From the NCBI GenBank assembly GCA_012976225.1, contig JAAVVG010000035.1:1-64000 (forward strand): a DNA stretch of 64,000 bases, given 5' to 3'. Position numbers and translations under genes: made by a program. Source of the DNA: Golubevia sp. BC0850 (lineage: Eukaryota > Basidiomycota > Exobasidiomycetes > Golubeviales > Golubeviaceae). Below are positions 47,490-62,897 of the stretch, piece by piece (positions within the stretch are counted from its first letter, which is position 1; each line of letters begins with the position of its first letter). The notes beneath the pieces were generated by a model, which made no database searches, was not told where the DNA came from, and saw only the letters and a program-made list of their open reading frames with translations.

Positions 47490-49518
47490 ATGGTATCTTC
47501 AAGAAGAACTCTTTCCAACTCTAACAACTCAATTCCACTACGATCCCTCAACTCGGATTCAGTTTCAGCAGGGTCGATGAGACCGAATGTGGCAGTTGCT
47601 GCTGCGAGACAACAAGCAAATCAACAAGCTTTGATTAGAGACACTCCAAAAGGGCCTCTCTATAGGCTACGAGGTAAGCAACCACCTTTGTAACCTTGCT
47701 TCTAAGACAAAGCTCGACGGAGAGCTCCAATGCCTGACCCTTTCCCTCTCTCTCTTCTTGCAGCCTCTTTCTTCCTACTAGGTCTCTTGAACAACTCTCT
47801 CTATGTGGTCATCCTAACCGCTGCTCTTGAACTATTGCCTAAGGGTGTACCCACAGGGGTCGTTGCTCTGGCCAATATCGCTCCCGCTTTGGTAGCTAAA
47901 GCTGTATGGCCCTATCTCTTGAAGGGTAAGGTCCGGTATAAGAAGAGGGTATGGGGTTGCTGTGCTCTGAGCTTCTTTGGAATGCTGGTAAGTATCATTA
48001 CAAGTTCAGTTGAGGAGAAAGAGAGCGGAGAGCAGGAGCAAGAGGCAGGCGTTGTAGAGTAGAGGACAGCAGGTCTTCTGTGATTTGATGCTTGAGCAGA
48101 ACCTCCTTCAATTCTTCCTTACGCTCAAGTCAGAGAATCACTGAAGACTAGAGAGATACCTACGTCTGAGCCTCTACCCTGACCTCCATCCTTACCCTAT
48201 CCCCTCGCAGGTCATTGCCTGCTTTCCCTCTCTCACTCTCAGACTGGTTGGAATCAGTATGGCTTCTTTCTCCTCTGGACTAGGAGAACTGACTTACCTT
48301 CAACTGAGCACACGATACGAAAGCTGGAACGGTGATGGAGTAGGGTGAGTGCCAATTCTCTCTTGCATTTCCTGCGAATGCAGTCCGTTGACTTTTCTCT
48401 TCCCGCTTCTTTCTCACAGCTACTTCGCGTCCGGAACTGGAGCAGCGGGTATCGTCGGGGCCTTGTTGTGGTGGCTAGTGCGACCTTTGGGCGTTAAAGC
48501 AGGTCTCGGACTGCTCTCTGTCCTTCCCTTTGGAATGCTCCTCTCCTGGGGTTTACTTTTACCTGCTTTATCTCTACTGCAGGCCGGATCCTCTCGTTCT
48601 AGCTCTGCTACATATGCTCCCCTCGCAACTGATGGAGAAGACGAGCCCGAGGAAGCAGAGCAGAATCAAGAGGAAGAAGAGGAGGAAGAGGATGTCAGAA
48701 AACCTCTCAACGATGCTCCAATTCAGTCGTCCAGAAAGATCAAGTTGAGTTTCACAGACAAGATGAATCTTCTAAAGCCAATGCTCCTACCATACATTCT
48801 TCCACTCGTCTTGGTCTATCTATTCGAGTACACCATAAATCAAGGAATCGCTCCAACTCTGCTTTATCCCTTACCTTCAAAATCAACCCATCCACTTCTA
48901 ACTCTAGTCATCAAGAAGTTGAGTGATTATTATCCTCTGTATCAAACTATTTATCAACTCTTTGTTTTCATCTCAAGATCTTCAGTTTCTTTATTCCATT
49001 TGCCTGCTATTCCTAAAAGGTTCTTGTGGCTTCCAGCTGTTGCTCAAGGCGTCATCTTACTGCTGTTGTTCAGTGAATCTCTATATGCTTGGTTTAGAGA
49101 AAGTATCGATAGTCCTCTGGTGATGGTTTTGATCTGCTGTGAAGGTTTGGCTGGAGGAGCGGCTTACGTTTCGGTTTTCTATAGCATTGGAACTGAAGCT
49201 CACGAAGAAGAAGAAGTGGGACAGGTGAATCTTCCAAGCAATGGTGATGAATCAATGGAAGGGAGAGAGACTTCGGATGAGAAGAGAATTCGGAAAACTC
49301 AAGAGTTTGAATTCCGAATAGGTTGCGTAGGAGTGAGTACCGCACATCGCGAACAAAGTGAGTGTGATACTTCTCTGATTCAAACTTTTCTCCTCCTTTG
49401 ATGACAGTTCGGAGATTCACTGGGAATCTTGATAGCGGCCTTAGTAGCGATGCCGTTGGAGCTTTGGCTCTGTTCACAGCAATTCAAAGATGGCCGGACG
49501 CTTTGCAAAGAGATCTAG
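47490..49518 (+). CDS. BTN1: CLN3/Btn1 (battenin) vacuolar membrane protein
   Basis: Multi-pass lysosome/vacuole membrane protein of the CLN3 family, mutated in human juvenile Batten disease; the yeast form affects vacuolar pH and basic amino acid transport, and the human form affects glycerophosphodiester export. Exons are 47490-47673, 47764-47987, 48211-48344, 48420-49332 and 49408-49518, giving 521 residues. Conserved segments: FFLLGLLNNSLYVVILTAALELL, SFSSGLGELTYLQLSTRYE, GTGAAGIVGALLWWL, FEYTINQGIAPTLLY, GGAAYVSVFY, and the final GFGDSLGILIAALVAMPLE. About ten membrane helices are apparent. Family-atypical extras are an acidic run in a mid-protein loop (seven Glu) and a second charged loop before the last helix. 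The stop lies 89 bp from the convergent ferric reductase stop. Confidence 0.94.
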
Positions 49519-49607
49519 CATTTTTCTAATATTACGGGGCGTCTATAGCGGGAACTTCTGTAAATAGATACATACAAGTGCTTTTTCGTAAGTTTGAGCA
49601 TATCACG

Positions 49608-51653
49608 TTACCAGCCAAATTCTTCAGCTTTGAAAGTGATGTCCAACCCTCCTTCACCGAATCCCATCAATTGCCTTGCCTCGCTTCTCAAGCTCTCTGA
49701 CATTTGAGATGGACCTGAAGAGCCAACAAAAATCCTTCCTTCTCGAGACTTGGGGACTGAATCTCTCAGGAGCTTTGCTACGTCTGGGCGTGCTGAACTA
49801 GAGATGCATTTGAAGGAATCGAAAGCTTCAAGAGTCGAAAGAAGAAGTTCACTTGAGTTCAACTCTGCTCCCTTCTCTGAAGGGACCCTGGAATTGGTCG
49901 AAATGACTTGGATCTCGACGTTGAGAGAAGATATCTCGAGACACCTTAAAGCTACGAGCAATTCCTTTTCGATCCAAGCTAGATGAGATGAATCCTTGAT
50001 GATCCAGATCCAAACGACTCTCTTAAGCTTGACCTGGAGTGTTTGCTTCTGAGATAAAGCCACCAGATCCAGAAGGAGGGGCAAGGTCCAACTAACTCCT
50101 GAACCGCCTGAAGAGAAATGGGACCAGACCGAAGAGACGTTAGCTGAGTTGCGAACAGGGAAATTTGACATTCGATCTAACTCTATAGCTCACCTGCAAA
50201 CAAGATGACTTGTCCGTAATGAGAGATCGATTCCGGTGAAGAATAAGGACCGTCCACGAGCAGGTCCAACGTCTGACCTTCCTCCCGACTCGTTGCGAAA
50301 TTCGCAAGATGCTTGGTCCAACCGTCTCGAGCTCGAACGATGAAGACCAATGTTTTCGAATCCCAAAAGATTTGATCGCCGTGAGAGTTCGAAGAACGTT
50401 TCTCTAGGTTCTTCTCGTCGTCCTCTGAGCAGCTTGGTGACGCAGGCTCGTCACCTGAAAGTAAGAGAGGCTCAGGAATAGAGGCGATGGTGAAAGGATG
50501 ACCTGGAAGAATTGGAGGAAACGAAAAGAGTCAGAAGGTTGTAATTGGAAACAAGATCGCTTTTCAACTCACCTTGAGGGAACCAGTGTAATCCAAATCC
50601 AGTCAAGAAGGCATGAGAACCAGGTTTCCAGCTGGGAAAATCAGGTCTGTGGAGTTCGATTCTGACAGTGTCGTCAGAAACCTTCCAGATTCTGGCTTCA
50701 CTAGGTCGATGTTCTTTAGATCTGAATACTCCGTTGAAGCCGACTGTTCTCACGATTCTCAGAGCTCTATCCAAAGCCCAGACTGCTATTGAGGCGTAGA
50801 GCCATCCGCGATTATCCGGTTGGTGAATCCAGCTTCCGACGACGTAGAGAATGACCACCACTGCATGAATGGCGAAGAAGACTTCATATCTTGATTTCAT
50901 GATGAACGGGAACGTACCAAGGAAGAGAAGACAGGCAGCTATAAACCCTACCAGTCCCCAAATGTTGGTCGCCTTGGTCCATGTTGCTGCAGTTGATATC
51001 CGTAGTCTTCCAATTGTGTGGACTAGAGTTGAGAATAGAGTAAGTCTTGAAGTCCAGAAGTGGTAGATTCTTAGACGTTCATAAGGGATACCTAGAAGAA
51101 ACGACACGACATTATTCCTTCCACTTAAAGCGATGACGAATGGAAGAGTAGCAAAAGTGATGATTCCAGATCTATTTGCGTAGCCATAGTGGATGGGAGC
51201 TGGCGAGTCAGGGGTGTCATTGAAACACAAAGTAACGATGACGACCGAGTAGAGCGTGATTAGAAGCAGATCCCCAAAATTGAAGTGAACGTAAGGTAGC
51301 GTGACATAGCCAACGTACTGTTTCATCAAGAAAATCAGGACAGTTGAGAATTCGATGAGCTGCTATGGGTTGATGGAAAGATCATCATTGTCGTAAGCAC
51401 TCACCTTGTTCCAAGCTACTCTGACTACTCTGGCAACTCCTGGACTTCTGTCCTTTCCCTTCTTTATCAACTCCCTGTCAATAGCATTTAATATTCTTAG
51501 AAGGATCAAGAGAGCGAAGCAAACAGCCAAGAAGTACCAGACGTATCTGGGATAGCGTATGTCTCTCTCGTCGTCCAATTTCGACCACTTTACGTATTCT
51601 GTAGACTTGACGACCATATATCCAAGGACTTGCGGAAAAAGGAATGGACACAT
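49608..51653 (-). CDS. Ferric/cupric-chelate reductase, FRE family
   Basis: Plasma-membrane flavocytochrome reducing ferric or cupric chelates before uptake. Exons are 51653-51405, 51359-50573, 50502-50194 and 50107-49608, giving 614 residues. Two bis-histidine haem pairs lie on membrane helices: H-x13-H in YHFWTSRLTLFSTLVHT and H-x13-H in FFAIHAVVVILYVVGSWIH. FAD site HPFTIAS follows intron 2, and the NADPH-binding loop LFAGGSGVSWTLPLLLDL spans intron 3. The N-terminal extracellular part is short and no signal peptide is seen, so a further 5' exon is possible; the Met at 51653 is the first in this exon. Iron regulation is expected from the family but no binding site was identified. Confidence 0.9.
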
Positions 51654-52082
51654 TTCGAATCAACTCATAGGAGGCTGTTCTTATACGACAGCTTGAATTA
51701 TTCTTCGTCCTCTTTCCTTTCCGGATCTACTCTGCTGATCGATCAGCAGAGATCGATTGGGCGATTGAGGGCACAAGATGATGACCGAATTGAATCGTTT
51801 CTTCATCAACGGGCGATGATAAGGATTTGTTTTTGTCAACAATCTTCATTTGCGCAGTTCGAACCTGGGCCAGTTCGAATTTGGGCCAATCATCTGATCT
51901 CCTTCGGTTCAAGCGGCAGCGGTTGAAGAAGGAGAGAAAAGCAAAGGATCGTTCCAAGAGGCGTAGAAATACAACAGAAAGACGTGCGGGAGAATCAGAG
52001 AGCTGAAAAATGAACAGAAAACAGTAGTCAAAGCTTGCGAACGGAGGGAAGAGGTATCGTCAAGAAGAATCAGAATTGCCAC
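51654..52082. other. Intergenic between two minus-strand genes
   Basis: About 430 bp. Holds the ferric reductase 5' region and the WW gene 3' end. A minus-strand frame at 51727-51957 could carry a missing 5' reductase exon but lacks a matching donor I can defend. Confidence 0.4.
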
Positions 52083-53305
52083 TTAGAAGAGAGCTGCCCC
52101 CAACAAAAGTCCTCCTCCAAGTCCCAACCCAATTGGCATTCCCATACCTCCACCGTATCCCATTCCTCTACCTCTTCCCCCATAGGGATTCATCGGGGCC
52201 CGGTAGGAACCTGGTCCAAATCCAGAGTCGTAGGGCGAATAGCCGTAGCCTCGCATCATGGCTTCGGGTGGAGGAGGTTGTACCCACACTTCTTTTCCAC
52301 TTCTATCATGACCTGCCAAAAAAAAGAATTCGAGCGTTTCAAGAGGAAAGAGGAAAAGACGAGGGGTGAGATAAAGGAAGGTCAGTCGAGAGCTCTGAGT
52401 TTCATGTGCCTCCATTCCTCGTTTCGTCTTGTAGATTCAGGGACCAGGAAGTTCACACAGATTGATACTTACCCAACAATTGAGGTTGTCCAGTCTGAGC
52501 TGCTTTCATCATTGCTTGTCTTAAAGCTAGATGTTGCTGATAAGCTCTCCTTTCCGCCTCTTCTCTCGCCTTCCTCTTCGCCTTCCTTTCTTCGTGAGTA
52601 GATCCAGTCATCTTGTCTTTTATGTTCCTTCCGAATTTCTTGAGACCTGTTGGAGGTGGTTTCTGAGTAGATGTAGCAGGAGCTCTTGTTCCCGGCTGAC
52701 CCTCCTCATCAGTTGACTCTACCTCAATTGATTCTCTACTTGGTCCTTGAGTCGAAGAGCCTTCTGCTGGATGTGTCCATGATGATTTCGGTTCAGACCC
52801 TCTAAGATCTACATAGAAGTGATGACCGGTGTTGACTAAGCGAGAGGGGAAGGGAAGAGAAAAGATTAGCAACTATCAGGAAGAGTTAGGAGGACCAGAT
52901 ATCTTCTTTAGGATAAACACATCTCAGAAGACACTTGGAAAGGGATGATCGGAGATCCGCTTAATTTCGACCCCATTTCATGATTCGTTCAACCACCTGT
53001 GATTTCCTTTGGCCTCTCTCTCTCAATTGTCTCTCCCTCTCCGATCCTAGCTTGACTCACCATCCAATTGCCTAATCCAACCCTGTGGAAGTGGTCTGGC
53101 CAAATCTTCCATACTCCTTCTCTCATTAACAGGGACTGATTAAGAATGGGAGAGGCAAGATGGGGTTAGGAATTAGGTGTCCTCTGCGTCTGACCTAGCA
53201 TTGCTACTCACTTCCATTCCTCTCATAAGCGTTTAATTGTGAAGTGGCTGCTGCAGAAGGAGTCTCTACTTTCTTTTGATAAGGTGGCGGTGCTTGTTCA
53301 CTCAT
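52083..53305 (-). CDS. WW-domain protein with glycine-rich hydrophobic tail
   Basis: Exons are 53305-53212, 53135-53061, 52835-52473 and 52312-52083, giving 253 residues. The WW domain (about residues 42-75) spans intron 2: LPQGWIRQLD joins VNTGHHFYVDLRG, ending SSWTHP, with both signature tryptophans. An N-terminal APPPY motif could be a ligand for this or another WW domain. The middle is a charged, basic helix (KKFGRNIKDKMTGSTHEERK). The C-terminus is Gly/Met/Tyr-rich and ends in a hydrophobic GLGLGGGLLLGAALF. This layout recalls yeast Wwm1, but orthology is unproven. WW domains bind Pro-rich partners; none is identified. Confidence 0.85.
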
Positions 53306-53469
53306 TTGAGACTACTTTGTTGAGTTGATGATGGTGGGGTGTCTATGGTTGAGAGCAACATTCAAACGGAGTGTGGAGGACTCTCAAGTATCTTCGATTT
53401 TGAAATTAGAGGAAAAGGTGACGACCATCAAAGACACACTACAATTACAGTGAAATAGATCTAGAAGCT

Positions 53470-56052
<2,583 letters not shown>

Positions 56053-56422
56053 CGAGTTGAGGTGTAGCAAGCGTTGATCTGGCCAGGTCTATAGCTGATA
56101 GGTGAAAGACCTCCCCAGCTTCTTTGAGTTGGTCAAAGCGTTGTACCCAACCGCAACCAAGTTCTTATTTCTTGCTCAACTTGGATCTAAGAAGAGGTCC
56201 GATTTGGAGTAGTGCAGTAAGCTGACGATGGTACAGCCTTTTGATAAGAGAAGCAAGCGCTGGTGTCTTTTTCTTCTCTTCCCTCACTACCTCCTACTCT
56301 CCCCTTTACAGAAGATCGAATCTGTTAATATCAGGTGAGTACGGCAAGGCTTTCAAAAGATCACACTTAATCTCAGATTGAGAGAGACATCTGACGTCCA
56401 ATTTCCATCCAAAAGACAGAAG
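56053..56422. promoter_or_regulatory. Shared divergent promoter, MYST / Zn2Cys6 factor
   Basis: 370 bp between start codons. The plus-strand frame is open upstream of 56423 to a TTG but the first ATG is at 56423. No named site assigned. Confidence 0.45.
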
Positions 56423-59040
56423 ATGCCACCGAAGAAACCTTCTTCCTCATCCGCTGTGACTTCCAATCCTACATCTGGCAATGCTCAAGAATCAGCAATA
56501 TCTAGAGCAGCCCACAGAACTTACGCAAGGCGCAGCTGCGATGTTTGCAAGAAGAGAAAGACTCGATGCGAATTGCCCGACTTCTCGATCCCAGCGAGTT
56601 CAACTCCTCTGAGCGAGGAGCTGGCTTGCCATCGCTGCAAGCAACTCAAATTAGAATGTGTAGTCTCAAGCAAGCTAAGAGGAGAGAAATCGAGTCGGAG
56701 GCGGAAGAAGAAGCAAGCAGTCGAAGAGGAGTCGGAAGGAAAAGAAGAGAAACCAAGCACAAGTTTACTTCATCTCTTTACTCCAGAGGCTACAACTCAC
56801 GAAATCCCTCAAGAAGGAAGAGGCATCTCCCGGCAAACAAGATCACCTCCTAAAGACAGGATGTTCGTTCATTCCTACAGTCTGATTCTCTTCTCGGAAC
56901 TGGTCGCAGAGCAGCAGCGCTTTGGTTCCGAGGTCAAGGAAGGATCCACTTCCTTCTCCGTAGATCAAATACTATCACTGGTTCAGGATCGAATAAGAGA
57001 GATGGAGATCAAGCTCAAAGCCATCCTCGTCCATATCCCGCATCTCCCTCTACTCTCGACTGCTACGTCAGAATTTCGACTCCGAGCAACTCCCTCAACG
57101 AGACTTTTGCTTTCAACTCTCCTCCTTCTCAACCTACCCTCAAACATTCCCAACAAGCTCGACATTCAGAATTCCCTCAAGAGGGTGATCCAAAGAGATC
57201 TCTTCCAACTACTCATGGCGCAAGATGCAACCATTCGATCGATTCAAGCTTTCCAACTCATAGCGGTCTACACTCCACTAACCCTGGTTCCGGGTCTCGT
57301 TGAAGAAGTACCTGCTTCTGGATCTCTTTGTCTCGCTGCTGCCCGAGCCAGCGCAGTTGCTATCGGTTTGGACAGGTCGATGGAGCAGCTCCAGCATCTT
57401 CGAGGTTCGCATTCGAGTAACGGAAGTCTAACCTCAGGGATCACTCTGGAGTCTAGTAAGCTTGCAGAGAAGGCTGTAATATGGATGAGGTGAGTCTAAG
57501 GAGAGTTGCGAGAGATTGAAGAGAAGAGCTGCCGGTTTGACCGATCTCCAATCGCCTCTCTCCAGTATCGAAGCTTGGAACGGTCATTTTCATGCCTTCG
57601 AAGCCAGTGGAAACGCGTCTACCCAATCATGCTCTTTCCTTCCCATGGCTCTCGAATTCGATCTGCTCTCAGCGTTTACACGTTCATCGCAAGATCCAGA
57701 GGAGAACTCTGCGAGGACTGCAGGCTGCGTCGCCACGCACCATCGACTGAAGCTGTTTAGGACATGGTCTTTGGCAAAGCCAGAGATATCCGAGTGAGTA
57801 ACTTCCCTCATCTGCTCGATAAACTGGGCTTCGTCAAAGAGGTCTGAACTGACCTCAACCTCTCTCCAGTGTGGGCGAAGCGGTTCCGCCAGGGGAAGTT
57901 CGCTCTAGAGCGCTGATTGGCATGATGGACCGGATCGTTGATTCTCTTGATATTCATCGGCAGTCAAGAGATCAAGACTTCTGTAAGTTCGCGAGAGACG
58001 CTGGACGTCAAAATGGTCGAGTATTTCTGAGCTTGGAACTTGCTCATCTTCACCTCGCAATCTCTCTCTATCAGCTGGTCTCTACCCAAAAGACTACTAC
58101 GTCAAAAGCATCGATGCATGGTTGAATCTCGAGGCTAGCTGTGTGGGTGAGTCTTCTGTGGTTTAAGGTCTATCGCTTTCTAGTTCTCGTTCTCGATTTT
58201 GATTTTTTTTCTCAACACTTCTTTTGCCTTCCCGTTTTTCAGAGTGCTCTCTTTTCATGCTCAGCTATATGGTTCTACTGAAAGAGGGCCTTAAGCATCT
58301 CAAAGATGGACCAGCGAGATTTTACAAGGCAGTAGTATCGTGAGTCACATTCACTTGAAAGATGTAACCAGCTTATGTCTAATCTGATCGAAGTTGCCTT
58401 CTCGCTTCCTTTTTCTTATAGGGCGGATGCATCTGCATACGATGTCGCGAATCAACGACGGCCGAGACAGGACTTTAAAGAGACGATGGTATCGAACTTT
58501 CTCTCTCTCTCTTCAAAAGATGGTCTTCATGCCTTTGGAGCACCGCCTAGATCAACGTGTAGCATAATTCTTGTTCCTTTCGTTCAATGGATGGAACGAA
58601 CTGCAGCTGAGATTGTTTTGATCAAGAGGCTCGAAAGTCCGCAGAACAAGACGCTACTTTCAGCTATCGAAGTCTCAAGCAAGCTGAGGGCCATGGATTC
58701 AGAGTCTACCGAATTGGGATCGATTCCTCAAGTAACCTCTCAGATAGTAGATCAACTGGCGGCTTCTATCAAGCTTTGGATCTCAAAGCTCAATCTAAAG
58801 CAGGGTTCCGAAGCACCTGACGGATTCACCTCAAGCTCTTCTCAAGGGTCTCCGCAAGTACATCTCCTACCCAACTTCAATTCATCTTCTTCTCATTTCA
58901 CTCCTTCTTATAATCACTCTCAGCCTCAGCTGCCAGAATTCCACGGCCAAATGGGACACAATACGTCTTTCATCTCAGACGAAGAACTGGATGCGCTCCT
59001 CATGAATGGATTGATGCTATGGCCGCCTGGTGCAGTTTAA
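56423..59040 (+). CDS. Zn2Cys6 fungal-specific transcription factor (paralogue A)
   Basis: Binuclear zinc-cluster regulator. Exons are 56423-57489, 57566-57793, 57870-57982, 58075-58146, 58243-58339 and 58422-59040, giving 731 residues. The zinc cluster is CDVCKKRKTRC, a 19-residue loop, then CHRCKQLKLEC, followed by a basic RRRKKK stretch. The middle-homology region follows (KLKAILVHIPHLPLL, ARASAVAIGLDRS). The acidic end FISDEELDALLMNGLMLWPP could be an activation or partner-binding motif because it is shared with the neighbour. The target genes are unknown. It is tail-to-tail with a paralogue at 59727-62897. Its first 1,067 nt are intronless, while the matching part of the paralogue holds four introns. 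Confidence 0.9.
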
Positions 59041-59726
59041 AGGAACCCTGTCAACTCTGTGGATTCGAGAGCCAAAAGGGAAATGGTGAAGGAAGGGAGA
59101 GAGACAAGAGGAGATAGAAGGAGGATTTGGACTGGACCCAAAAATTCTGTAATCTTTAATAAGCCCTAAAGTAGAGCCATAGCTCGCCTGCTGGCATCTA
59201 CTATCAGAGATATTTATGCTTTGATGCTCCTTTCGTACCTCATCTGAAGAGTGTCACCGACGCCTCTTAATTCCCAACTGACGATCCCAACGATGTCCAA
59301 GATGTTCCAAGTGGAACTGATCCATAGGAGTTGGAGGCAAAATCCTCGATTGACAGCCTGTCATTCTCTCTTTCACAATCATGAAAGTCCTTTAAGTTCG
59401 TTCATATCCTATTGGTCATTCGAGATCTAGCGACACTCTGGCTTCAATTGACAACAAATTATGATACAAGTAGGGTAAAACGAGTCTATCAATTCTGGTT
59501 CTGGTTGTTTCTTTTCTCGCTCCCATAAACTATCCGCTATGTTCTCCTTGACCCTTCCCCGTGTTCCAACAACCGACTCCTATTCCTCGAGTTATGTCGT
59601 AGGCCTACGCCATTGGCCAGCCAATCAACACCAACTTCCGATCAACATCATTGTTCATCATACATTTCCTTCTAAGTTCAGGCCTGAAACCTCATCTTGT
59701 AAGATCCAGAGGTTTGATTTGACGAC
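59041..59726. other. Intergenic between the tail-to-tail paralogues
   Basis: About 690 bp between stop codons. No gene supported; 3' untranslated regions expected. Confidence 0.5.
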
Positions 59727-62700
59727 TCAGTTCTGAGGATTTGGAAACATGTCAAGGTCCAAGTTTGGCCAAAACTGTAGCGGGCAAAAGAAAGAGGAAA
59801 AAAAGAATGAGAAAATTTCAAGGTGGTCAGACACGATCGATCAAGGGGGACACTCGAAGAAGGAAGAGCAGATCGAAGATTCACCATCACCCCTCCATTC
59901 ATCAAAATCGAATCGATCTCCGCATCTGAGATAGCTGGTCCTCCGATTGTAGGGGGTAAGAGGTCACCGTTTTGAGCTTGAAATCCTTGAGGTCCAAAAG
60001 TTGGCATGTAGGACGAGTTGAAAGATCTAGGTTGACCTGTGGCGCTTGGACTCGAATTGAAACCACTTGTACGGTAACTTGACGCAGGATCGAAGGAAGG
60101 CGGACCTGATGGAACTTGAGCAGGAAGTCTAGAAGATACTGGCATGACTGCGTTTTCCATTTCATGTCTGACGCTCTGATTGGCTTCAGATGCTTCAGGT
60201 TGTTGAGAGGATGAGATTGCAGCTTGACTCTCTAAGAGTCTATGCTGCCAAATCCTTATGTGATCGATTATCAACGATACCATGCTGGAGGTGGCTTGAG
60301 GAATTGAACCTTGCTCGACTGTTCCAGTGGAGTCTATTGCTTTCAGCTTCTCAGCTAGACCTTCAAGTCTTGACATAAGAGAAGCCAATCGAGGGTGAGG
60401 TCGCTTGAAGCCTGCTATGCTTGAAGCGCAAGATTCCATGATATGCATGGCACAGACGACTAGAAGAAGCAGGAAGACAGGTGAGAGTGGATTGGAAAGG
60501 GAGGTCAATCGCGACTCGTTTCCCTCTTTCGAGCACAGAAGCTTGAAACTCACCGACCATAGCACAAGTTGATCTGGCTGGCGCTGCGAAACGCGATGAT
60601 GGAAGAGACATGAAGACCGATAAGACTTGATCTGTCTCGTCGATTCGATTCCTTCCTCCATATTGAGCCATGAATTGAGAGATACCCATTCGATGAGTTC
60701 GTTCGAAAAAAGCTGACGCCCCCTGAGACATCACACCGAAGCATTCTTTGAGAAGGACTGAAAGAGCAGCGCAAGTCAGCACAGATTCTGTGGGGGCGAA
60801 CAGAAAGGAAGACAAAGGTGAAAGGGAGGAAAGGTCAGGTTCAAAGCAAAACACAGTGAGCACAAATTTTCTCACTTCACTTACCTGCTGCTACTGCCTC
60901 TAGTTCACACCAAGTTCCAATGGATCTCACGTAGTAGTCTGAGTGAGAGAGAACAGCTTGAGGTGCGAAAAGATGAAGGGAGGAAAGAGAGAGTAAGCGA
61001 GACTGTCGCTATGGGATTCGAGGTTACTCCTGGCCAGATCTCACGTCAAAAGCACTCTGGTCAAAGGAAAGCTGCAAGCTGCATCTTTCCAATCACCAGG
61101 ATACCTCGGTTCTCGCTCACTCACCAGACTCCCTCTCCCGCGCTTGACGATGATTTTCTAGAATAGAGTAACTTCTGTCTAAAATGGCGGCGAGTTCGGT
61201 AGCTCTCGGCTGCCCCTCTGGAATCTCTCCCGCCTGATTCAAATCAGGTTTACCAGCGCAGACTGCTTGCAGGCATCGAAGCCTATGCTTGATAGCAGCA
61301 CATCCTGAAGATCTAGCTCCTACTTCGTCTTGGTCTTCTGAAGCCTGAGTGAAAGCTACCACCATGCTACTTTCCAATTCCGGATCGGAAGCTGTCTGAC
61401 CATGTGGATGAACGGGAGAGTTGTGACCGAACTCGAAGGTCCGGAAATGAGCATCCCAAGTCTTCAAGCTGGACCAGATGATAGCTCTTTCTGAAAGTGC
61501 CTTTGCTGACTTTTCTGCGTCTGGATCGCTTGGTCTTCCTCCGAACCCCGCCATCAAAGAGGCTGCTTGTACTTGTTTGAGCTGATCTATGGACCTATGA
61601 AGTCCCATTGCTAGAGCCGTGCTCCGAGCTGACGCCAGACAAGAGGCACCAGAGACTGGAAGGTTTCCAATTGAAGTCACTGGAGTGTAGACTGCGATTA
61701 GTTCCAGAGCTTGAACTGAGCGAATGTTGCTACTCTCGGTCATCAGAACGACAATTAGCTCTTGCTGAATGGTTTTTCTAAGAGAGGCTTGAAGGTCTAG
61801 CTTGTTGGAGATGGAATCTGGAATTGTGAGAAGCAGAACTGAGCACAGCAGTAGTCGAACTGAAGGGCTAGGCCGAGTATCCAGCTCAGAGAGTAATGTT
61901 GTAAGCGTTGGAAGATGAGGAAGGAATAAAAGCATGACTTTCAGCCTGAGGAGAGGGGGAGACGAAGAGACAAGGATCAGTCACAAGAGCAGAGCAGGCA
62001 GGATGACTGAGACTGCGCAGCAACCCACTTTGATTGCATATCTCCAATTCTGCCAGCAAAAGAGGAAATGATTCTAGGAAGAGGATACGTCGAATCTCCC
62101 ACACCTAAGCCGGTCCCAAAGGACTTGGACCGAACGAGAAGCTCCTTCAACAGCGACATCGGATATGGATGAACAACTGAAAGGAAAGAAGAAAGAACAA
62201 GAGACACAGAAACAAGATTGGAAAGGTCAGCTGATACGAAAGGAGAAGTTTCCAACTGGAACAGCGACGTCGTTCTTCCACTCACCCACTTGTCTATCAA
62301 TCTCCGCCTGCCTATTATCATCTCGGACAGTTCCACTCTCTCCATCCATCACGAACGACTGATTAGAGCCAGAGCCGTCTGGCTTGAAGAAGTGTATCAA
62401 GGTCGATTTAGACCCATCCTCAGATCTTGAAGCAGGTTCGACGGGGCTCTGAGCTACGGCTCCATTTGAGCTGGAAGGTGATTCGACTTTTTCCTTTCGT
62501 TTGCGTTTGGCTGCAGTTGCAGCTCCACGAGGAGCGTCGGCGACGATGCACTATTGAGAGGGAGGAAGAGGAAGAAGATCTCAGGGACACGAATTATTCG
62601 GGATGCTTCTTCCTCAGTAGTCGCTGCGCAGTGAACTCACCTCCAATCTGAGAGTCTTGCATCTATGGCACGAAAGCTCTACTGGTAGAGGAGTTGGACT

Positions 62701-62897
62701 GGCCTGAACTTCTGTATCTGGAAGCTCGCACTGAAAGAGAGAGGGAGTAGAGGTAGGAATGTGAGACGGGTCCCAATCTTCTTCTTGCTATGTTAACTCA
62801 CTCGTGTCTTTCTCTGACGGCAGACGAGACAAGACCGTTTAGCGTGCGTTCTATAAGCGGCTTTGGCTGGAGGAGCAGATGTAGAGGTAGAGGCCAT
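59727..62897 (-). CDS. Zn2Cys6 fungal-specific transcription factor (paralogue B)
   Basis: Paralogue of the factor at 56423. Nine exons: 62897-62802, 62730-62641, 62550-62286, 62176-62029, 61945-61125, 60938-60885, 60757-60554, 60459-59885 and 59774-59727, giving 766 residues. Zinc cluster CLVCRQRKTR/C then CHRCKTLRLE/C, where each slash is a phase-0 intron placed directly before a Cys codon. Shared with paralogue A: KLKVMLLFLPHLPTL, ARSTALAMGLHRSIDQLK, DYYVRSIGTW, EQGSIPQATS and the end ISDAEIDSILMNGGVMFWP. The last exon (48 nt) restores this conserved end; reading through its donor gives an unrelated tail. Its long C-terminal linker is Ser/Pro/Gln-rich. Function and targets are unknown. Confidence 0.9.
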
